The notes beneath the pieces were generated by a model that worked only from the letters and a program-made list of their open reading frames with translations, made no database searches and was not told the origin of the DNA. From a virus: a DNA stretch of 24,793 bases. Made by a program: the position numbers and the translations under genes. Within the stretch, counting starts at the first letter, position 1, and every line of letters begins with the position of its first letter. The stretch is taken from positions 1 through 24,793 of the IMG/VR virus record IMGVR_UViG_3300010392_001231; one strand, 5' to 3'. Positions 20,333 through 24,793 of this stretch are shown here, in pieces.

Positions 20333-21514
20333 TTACTCCGGCGTAGAGATAACCCAGGAGGGCAACTGCATTACCGTTTTTTTTTTACTGTTGGTGGTAG
20401 TTTTCTTGTTGCCATCGGTACCATCATCATCAACCTCCTGAGTTTTTTCTGTGTTGGATTTTTCATCCAATATTGGGAAATGTAATTTGCAGCCTTCTAC
20501 TTGCCATCCCTTGCGGCTAAGGAAAGGAATCAGCTTATCATTTACGATGTTTTTGGCGTTACGTAAACGGCCCTTGGTAAAATCATCTAGCACGCGTTCA
20601 TGAACTTCAGCAGAACCAACAAAGGCTTTTTCATCAGAGGTACCCGTTTGCCCGTTCATTATTTTGCTGATTTCCTGATTACAAAACTCAGCTTTTGGCT
20701 GGAATTGTGAACCGTTGGCAGAACCTTGAGGACTTAACATATCAACCTCATCATCAACATCGCGAACAATCCAACCATTGGAACCAAAGTTTTTAGCCAT
20801 GTCAATCTTATTGGCAACCTCGTCATCATCATCGGTATTGCAGGCAATATCTAGTAAAGGTTTTCCAAAACGTTCATTGTACTCAGACCAATCGGAACGT
20901 GCGTAGTTTTTCCAGATAACCTCACGGGCCACACTTTCAAATTCGCCCAAATCATTTGGATCGCCCAGCTCAATGAGGTTCAATTTATCCAGTAAACCCT
21001 CATAAGGAAAACCCTCAGTGCCACCCGGCTCAATGGTTACTATCTTTTTAAATGGGTTAATATGTTCGCTTAAAATAGGTGTGATATCAGTAAATCCCAA
21101 TTGCTCATCATCATCACCAAATTCACAAAGGGTATAACCCATGAACTCAACATCGATAACCAACTTTAGAAAGTTTTCGAACCATGTTTTTTGGAATTGT
21201 TTTATTTTTTCATCTGATTCCGTATCGTTATCCAGAATAATAAATGGTTCAGCAATAATTTTATTCTTAGCGGTTTTATGTTGCGCTTTTACATGGCCAT
21301 CTTTGCGGGTTAATTCATAAATGGCATACAAATCGGTACGGTTGCAATTTTCACGATCCAAAGCATCCTCGGCAGCACTTTTTAACTTTTCCAAAGTCAT
21401 AATGCCCGTGCGTTCTTTTGGCTCCGGTTTCAGTTTACTACTGATTCGCTTTTTGTCTTTACCTCCAGAAGATGCTTCGTTTTTAACCTTTTTGAATCTA
21501 TCGAAAATTGCCAT
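20333..21514 (-). CDS. Portal protein, DUF935 (Mu gp29) family
   Basis: A 393-aa protein. It forms the dodecameric ring through which DNA enters the head. Features of the Mu-type portal: an N-terminal region with LTRKDGHVKAQHKTAKNKII, the clamp-like part VEFMGYTLCEFGDDD, EVIWKNYARSDWSEYNERFGKPLLDI (198-223), the helix GSANGSQFQPKAEFCNQEISKIMNGQTGTSDEK, and GSAEVHERVLDDFTKGRLRNAKNIV. The N- and C-termini are low-complexity and charged (a Lys/Thr tail). Slightly shorter than Mu gp29 (about 510 aa), but in line with shorter relatives. It lies between gp36-like and MuF in the leftward packaging operon. Confidence 0.85.
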   Translation of the reverse strand: MAIFDRFKKVKNEASSGGKDKKRISSKLKPEPKERTGIMTLEKLKSAAEDALDRENCNRTDLYAIYELTRKDGHVKAQHKTAKNKIIAEPFIILDNDTESDEKIKQFQKTWFENFLKLVIDVEFMGYTLCEFGDDDEQLGFTDITPILSEHINPFKKIVTIEPGGTEGFPYEGLLDKLNLIELGDPNDLGEFESVAREVIWKNYARSDWSEYNERFGKPLLDIACNTDDDDEVANKIDMAKNFGSNGWIVRDVDDEVDMLSPQGSANGSQFQPKAEFCNQEISKIMNGQTGTSDEKAFVGSAEVHERVLDDFTKGRLRNAKNIVNDKLIPFLSRKGWQVEGCKLHFPILDEKSNTEKTQEVDDDGTDGNKKTTTNSKKKTVMQLPSWVISTPE

Positions 21515-21524
21515 GATTGCTTAA

Positions 21525-21947
21525 TTAAAATGGGTTATTATCTCTCTTATCTGCACTGCCCCAATTGAATCGGGTTTTTTTGTTACCATCGCTATCGGTC
21601 ATTTTTGTTAATGATGATAATGATAGTTTGCCCTGATTGATCTGGTTTAAATCTTCCAGAGTATCATCGTATAACTTAACCACACGCTCAGGCACATCCA
21701 CATCAGGCATGCGTTCGTAAATACGAAATACAGCCAAGTTTAAGGCATAGTCCAATAAGGTTCCATCACGAGCATCACCTTGCTTAGCCAATTCAGTGGT
21801 CATGTTGTAGCGTTCGCCTAACATATTTTTCAAAGTATCATCGGCATATTTAATGGCTGCGGTGGTAATATCCTCATCATCCTCAGTGATTTTGATCCTT
21901 AAATCATCATCAATTTTATTATTGAAGTCGGTTGTTGCTAAAAACAT
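21525..21947 (-). CDS. gp36-like protein (DUF1320 type)
   Basis: A 140-aa protein with the features of the Mu gp36/DUF1320 family: FLATTDFNNKIDDDLRIKIT, a helix ITTAAIKYADDTLKNMLGERY, then LLDYALNLAVFRIYERMPD and VPERVVKLYDDTLEDLNQINQGKL, followed by a disordered polar tail (RFNWGSADKRDNNPF). Proteins of this helical type act as head-tail connectors or completion factors. Its start overlaps the terminase stop by one base (TAATG). In this element it lies between terminase and portal, not after the capsid gene as in Mu, which hints at local gene shuffling. Confidence 0.75.
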   Translation of the reverse strand: MFLATTDFNNKIDDDLRIKITEDDEDITTAAIKYADDTLKNMLGERYNMTTELAKQGDARDGTLLDYALNLAVFRIYERMPDVDVPERVVKLYDDTLEDLNQINQGKLSLSSLTKMTDSDGNKKTRFNWGSADKRDNNPF

Positions 21948-23524
21948 TATGCCCTCCTTGAATTATTGCGTTTGTACTTTCCGGTTGCTCCACCGGTTTT
22001 CTTTTTACTTTTCACCTTGCGCTTATTTAAGATGTATATTCCACCTTCCACGGCATCGGGACCATCATCCCACTCATAGTCCGGGAAGCCCAAAAACTGA
22101 TCGCGTAACTCAATCATATCAGGATTATCCTTTTCGGCTGCATTAAAGCGAATCAAACCCACTTCAGTAAAAGGTGTAAGGTTTTCAACACGTACCTCTT
22201 TGTCTGGCTTTTGGCGTTTATCACCACGAATACGAAGCAATTCGCCCCCATTATCCTCTGAGCCATAACGCCAATATTCATCCAACATTAAGTCCTGGAT
22301 AAAATTGGCCTCCATATAATGCCTGCACGCCATTTTATCAGGAACAAAAGTACTGATGGTATAATGAGCACGTACCATTTCAGGTGTTGAACATTGGCGA
22401 ACGTAAGCTTTGAAAATATCAAAGTAATTGCCCTTGCGACCGATTAAAACAATCCCTTTTTTGTCGCTGGTAGCGGATTTTTTATAAGATGGATCGTTGT
22501 AGGTTACAATGGCATCGTAAGTATGAATAGGGTCTAATTTTGCCCAAGGTAAATCTTGCTCCTTAAATACCTTTCCAATTACCACATGTTGGTGGAAAAA
22601 TTCACGCAGGGCCAAACGATTACCCATCTTACGCATTTTCTCAACAATTTGCTCTCGCGTATAACGTTCTTTCCATGCTGGAACTCCTTTAAGCGAAAGG
22701 TCTTTTTTATGGGTTTTTGGGTTCTCAAGTGCATAAACCTTTGAATGATACAAACCTTCACGTTTTGGATCGTCCGGCTCAATATCTCCAACTATTTTTG
22801 CTACAATACTGGTTTTGTGAATCCGGTTACCCAAACCAATCAAACGCGCACCATGAATAGACATTGCTCCAAAGAAATCACCTAATATCCAATCAACAGC
22901 CTCATCAACGCGCTTTTCATTGCGCACCAAAACAGCATCATCCATATCATCGAAGGTGCCATAATTAGGTCTTTTATCTGCATTACGAGTACCACGAGGA
23001 CTTTGCCCACGACCAAAAGCCCAAAAGCCAATATTATCGGAGGTTATAAAATAACCATCTTTCCAGTTACCAAAACTTACCTGTTCACCAAAATCGTTAA
23101 TGTAACGTTGGTTAAACATTAGTTCGGCCTGAAGGTCAGATAGTAACACACGGGCTTTGCTTTCATTGGCACTTGCCAACATCATCCCGGTAAGCTCTCC
23201 CTTTGCCTTTAAAAGCATTGGAACAATTACATTATATATCACTGATTTTGCACCCTCACGGTGGTACTCCATCATAGCAAATATATCGGGGTCTGCGAAT
23301 ACTTTTTTGATATCACGTTTGTGAAAATACGCGAATTCAGATTTTGCCAAATGACCAAAGTAGTATTTTGCTGCTTTTATTGGATGGTCTAATAGCAGTT
23401 TAATTCGCTTTGACTTTTGCGTAGCAGTTTCATTTATTTCAGGTGTGGCCCGTTCAATAGCTTCCTTTTCCCGAAGCCACTGTTGATATTCGTTTTTATC
23501 TTTATTTGTCCACTTACTACTCAT
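21947..23524 (-). CDS. Terminase large subunit, Mu gp28-like
   Basis: A 525-aa packaging motor. ATPase: a Walker A-like REGAKSVIYN (89-98), lacking the exact GxxxxGKT as in many terminases, and Walker B around GTFDDMDD (189-196), where a catalytic carboxylate follows the acidic pair. C-terminal RNase H-like nuclease: D344 in TYNDPSY, E405 in MEANFIQDLML, and DDGPDAVEGG (487-495). These three blocks fit terminases of Mu type. The tail is basic (RKVKSKKKTGGATGKYKR). It cuts and threads phage DNA into proheads; in Mu-like phages packaging starts inside the phage end and takes some host DNA. It is coupled to the small subunit by TAATG. Confidence 0.9.
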   Translation of the reverse strand: MSSKWTNKDKNEYQQWLREKEAIERATPEINETATQKSKRIKLLLDHPIKAAKYYFGHLAKSEFAYFHKRDIKKVFADPDIFAMMEYHREGAKSVIYNVIVPMLLKAKGELTGMMLASANESKARVLLSDLQAELMFNQRYINDFGEQVSFGNWKDGYFITSDNIGFWAFGRGQSPRGTRNADKRPNYGTFDDMDDAVLVRNEKRVDEAVDWILGDFFGAMSIHGARLIGLGNRIHKTSIVAKIVGDIEPDDPKREGLYHSKVYALENPKTHKKDLSLKGVPAWKERYTREQIVEKMRKMGNRLALREFFHQHVVIGKVFKEQDLPWAKLDPIHTYDAIVTYNDPSYKKSATSDKKGIVLIGRKGNYFDIFKAYVRQCSTPEMVRAHYTISTFVPDKMACRHYMEANFIQDLMLDEYWRYGSEDNGGELLRIRGDKRQKPDKEVRVENLTPFTEVGLIRFNAAEKDNPDMIELRDQFLGFPDYEWDDGPDAVEGGIYILNKRKVKSKKKTGGATGKYKRNNSRRA

Positions 23525-23964
23525 TAGGCTTGGCGTTTAATGTTCAAATAATTATCAATAAAAGCGGTAAGCTCTTTGGCCAATTCAATATCTTCGAGCT
23601 TGAGCCACTCCATAAACTCACGAAACGCCTTAACAAGCTGGCTCCATTCCAATTCCTTTTCCTTAACGGCGGTAAATAATTTGGATAAACCATCGATATC
23701 ACCACGAGCAATTAATGCGGTACCACCTTCCTTTTCATATCCTTCCTTTATTTTTTGAAGTGCTGAAAGTTGGTATTGAATGAGTTCGTAAACATGGTCT
23801 TTTATGGTATTTTCCTGAAGGGTTGAAGTTGCACGATGCTTATCCCACTCATCAGCTTTTTTCCAGTTGCTAATGGTTTTTTCAGTGCGCCCAAGTGTTT
23901 TGGCAATCTCCTTTTGAGTAGCCCCTTCTTTATATAAAACATAACCGGCTTTACGATCGTCCAT
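23524..23964 (-). CDS. Terminase small subunit with N-terminal HTH
   Basis: A 146-aa protein with residues 3-40 forming an HTH (RKAGYVLYKEGATQKEIAKT, then LGRTEKTISNWKKADEWDKH), the usual DNA-recognising start of phage small terminases (and Mu gp27-like proteins). The rest is long helices with oligomerisation character (TIKDHVYELIQYQLSALQKI, then KEKELEWSQLVKAFREFMEW). It would recognise the pac site and load the large subunit. It is the first gene of the leftward structural operon, about 130 bp from the promoter at 24098-24129. Confidence 0.8.
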   Translation of the reverse strand: MDDRKAGYVLYKEGATQKEIAKTLGRTEKTISNWKKADEWDKHRATSTLQENTIKDHVYELIQYQLSALQKIKEGYEKEGGTALIARGDIDGLSKLFTAVKEKELEWSQLVKAFREFMEWLKLEDIELAKELTAFIDNYLNIKRQA

Positions 23965-24022
23965 TTGGCATTTTTTACCAACAAAAATGGCTAATCAAGT
24001 ACATATATTATAATAACAGTGA

Positions 24023-24055
24023 AAGGGTTGCACTGAATGGTGCAAGGGTTGCACT
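24023..24055. promoter_or_regulatory. Pair of 12-bp direct repeats, likely late-activator site
   Basis: AAGGGTTGCACT occurs at 24023-24034 and 24044-24055, 21 bp apart (two helical turns). Inside, TGCAC (24029-24033) and GTGCA (24040-24044) form an inverted pair. The second repeat ends four bases before the -33 TTTG of the rightward late promoter, where an activator would bind. It lies in the leader of the leftward promoter, so the same protein could block that direction. Confidence 0.6.
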
Positions 24056-24059
24056 ATTG

Positions 24060-24091
24060 TTTGATTTTCAGTACAATACGGTCAATATTTG
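24060..24091 (+). promoter_or_regulatory. Late rightward promoter for the protease operon
   Basis: TTTG at 24060-24063, 20-bp spacer, then AATATTTG at 24084-24091, one mismatch from TAnnTTTG. The imperfect -7 box and the upstream direct repeats suggest a promoter that needs activation. Start near 24097, about 70 bases before the ATG at 24169. Confidence 0.5.
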
Positions 24092-24097
24092 TATCTG

Positions 24098-24129
24098 CAA
24101 AGTTATATCAGAAATGATGAGAAAACAAA
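24098..24129 (-). promoter_or_regulatory. Late leftward promoter for the packaging operon
   Basis: On the minus strand, TTTG (complement of 24126-24129), 20 bp and TAACTTTG (complement of 24098-24105) match the Bacteroidota consensus exactly. Start near 24092, leading to the small terminase at 23964. It faces the rightward late promoter, as the two promoters at 1057-1135 do. Array D begins directly upstream of its -33 box. Confidence 0.55.
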
Positions 24130-24130
24130 A

Positions 24131-24171
24131 TTTAATTATCATGTAAATCGAATTTAAACTGCATTTAAATG
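24131..24171 (+). repeat. 11-bp-periodic TTTAAA array D, ending in the protease start codon
   Basis: Units at 24131, 24142, 24153 and 24164: TTTAATTATCA, TGTAAATCGAA, TTTAAACTGCA and TTTAAATG. The last contains the ATG of the protease gene (24169-24171), in the same register as arrays A to C. It touches the -33 region of the leftward late promoter, so a bound protein could influence both late operons. Confidence 0.75.
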
Positions 24172-24793
24172 GAATTAAAAACCAGCCATATTGTTAATCG
24201 TGATAAGAAGGAAATTACCTTTCTATTATATGGTATAATTGGTGAAAAAATTGATGGTGATTATTTTGCCCAGGAGTTAAATTGGGCAGGTCGTAATTAT
24301 GATATAATTACCATTAGAATCAACTCGGATGGTGGTGATGTTACTCAAGGTTTATCTATTATTTCTGAAATTTTTGCCAGCTCTGCTCATGTGATAACAA
24401 AAATTGATGGTGTTGCAGCAAGTATTGCTGGTGTTATTGCATTTGCTGGAGATGAAATAAAAGCTAACGATTACGCACAGTGGATGTGCCATGAAGCTTA
24501 TTATATTGATAAGTCTGGCAAAAGAGTCCCCAACGAGCAGCTTTCAGCAAAAGATAAGAAAGCCATAAAAAAGGCTAATGAACAGTTAGCCTTCCTATTA
24601 AGCAAGCGTGGAAAAAGTGAGGAAGAAATTGCCAAGCTAATGAAAAAGGAAACTTGGTTAAAAGCTGATGAATTGCTAGCTGACCAACTTATTGATGAGG
24701 TTATTGAAACCGGACGTAAGTCAGAATTAGCCGCCCTTGCTCCACAAAAATTAGTTGCTAAACTAATTGATGAAAACCCGCAAACAACTCGAA
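24169..24793 (+). CDS. Clp-like prohead protease (partial, runs off the window)
   Basis: 208 codons from ATG 24169, open to the end. The fold is that of ClpP-like phage head-maturation proteases: ITFLLYGIIGEKIDG, the strand IRINSDGGDVTQGLSI (49-64) that forms the oxyanion loop, the nucleophile S85 in GVAASIAGVI, and H108 in WMCHEAYY; the third catalytic residue is presumably an Asp further on (KADELLADQLIDEV). Such proteases free the scaffold during capsid assembly, and some also carry the scaffold at their C-terminus. It is the first gene of a rightward operon that should continue with scaffold and major capsid protein. In Mu the protease lies in line with terminase and portal; here it diverges from them. 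Confidence 0.85.
   Translation, partial: MELKTSHIVNRDKKEITFLLYGIIGEKIDGDYFAQELNWAGRNYDIITIRINSDGGDVTQGLSIISEIFASSAHVITKIDGVAASIAGVIAFAGDEIKANDYAQWMCHEAYYIDKSGKRVPNEQLSAKDKKAIKKANEQLAFLLSKRGKSEEEIAKLMKKETWLKADELLADQLIDEVIETGRKSELAALAPQKLVAKLIDENPQTTR

Overview
The window is most of an AT-rich, Mu-like (transposable) prophage in a member of the Bacteroidota. The host assignment is an inference. It rests on promoter-like elements of the Bacteroidota type (TTTG, about 20 bp, TAnnTTTG), A/T-rich start sites that mostly lack a strong Shine-Dalgarno sequence, and the protein families present. The Mu-like assignment is secure: a DDE transposase followed by a MuB-type ATPase, a DUF3164 protein, a Mu-type terminase, a DUF935 portal, a gp36-type protein, MuF and gpG, and a Clp-like prohead protease.

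Layout. 1-614 is non-coding and crowded with repeats and palindromes; it probably lies near the left end of the element. 615-1135 is a lysis/lysogeny switch: a leftward CI-like repressor, a rightward small DNA-binding protein, two opposed promoters and an array of TACGCAATATG operators. 1338-7028 is the rightward transposition/early operon (transposase, ATPase, a second P-loop ATPase, small proteins, DUF3164). 7034-13029 is a second rightward block that opens with a repeat array. It carries a tRNA-like gene with anticodon AAA, a PAPS-reductase-type PP-loop enzyme, an HD phosphohydrolase, a replisome-organiser-like protein, a radical SAM enzyme coupled to an ASCH-like protein, a stand-alone DnaA domain IV protein and a Dam-type methylase with a DPIY motif. 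13030-15488 looks like cargo: a leftward DUF4145 pair between 9-bp inverted repeats, then small rightward genes including a secreted protein, ending in a strong terminator.

15498-23964 is a leftward structural operon, read from the right: small terminase, large terminase, gp36-like, portal, MuF with a toxin-like C-terminal domain, gpG-like, a composite fibre protein and an SGNH hydrolase. From 24169 a rightward operon begins with the prohead protease and runs off the window, so the capsid and tail genes are probably outside. The two structural operons diverge from a 200-bp control region with overlapping promoters and a pair of 12-bp direct repeats.

The most unusual signal is an 11-bp-periodic array (unit TTTAAAYnnCA, 3-5 copies). 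It occurs four times, and in each case the last unit merges into an ATG in the same register (TTTAAATG). Three of these ATGs start real genes: the 75-aa protein at 7072, gpG at 18983 and the protease at 24169. This suggests one regulator controlling several operons of the element. A second candidate novelty is a small RNA (about 19028-19098, plus strand) antisense to the end of the MuF toxin-like domain. All functional statements are from reading the sequence; no searches were run.
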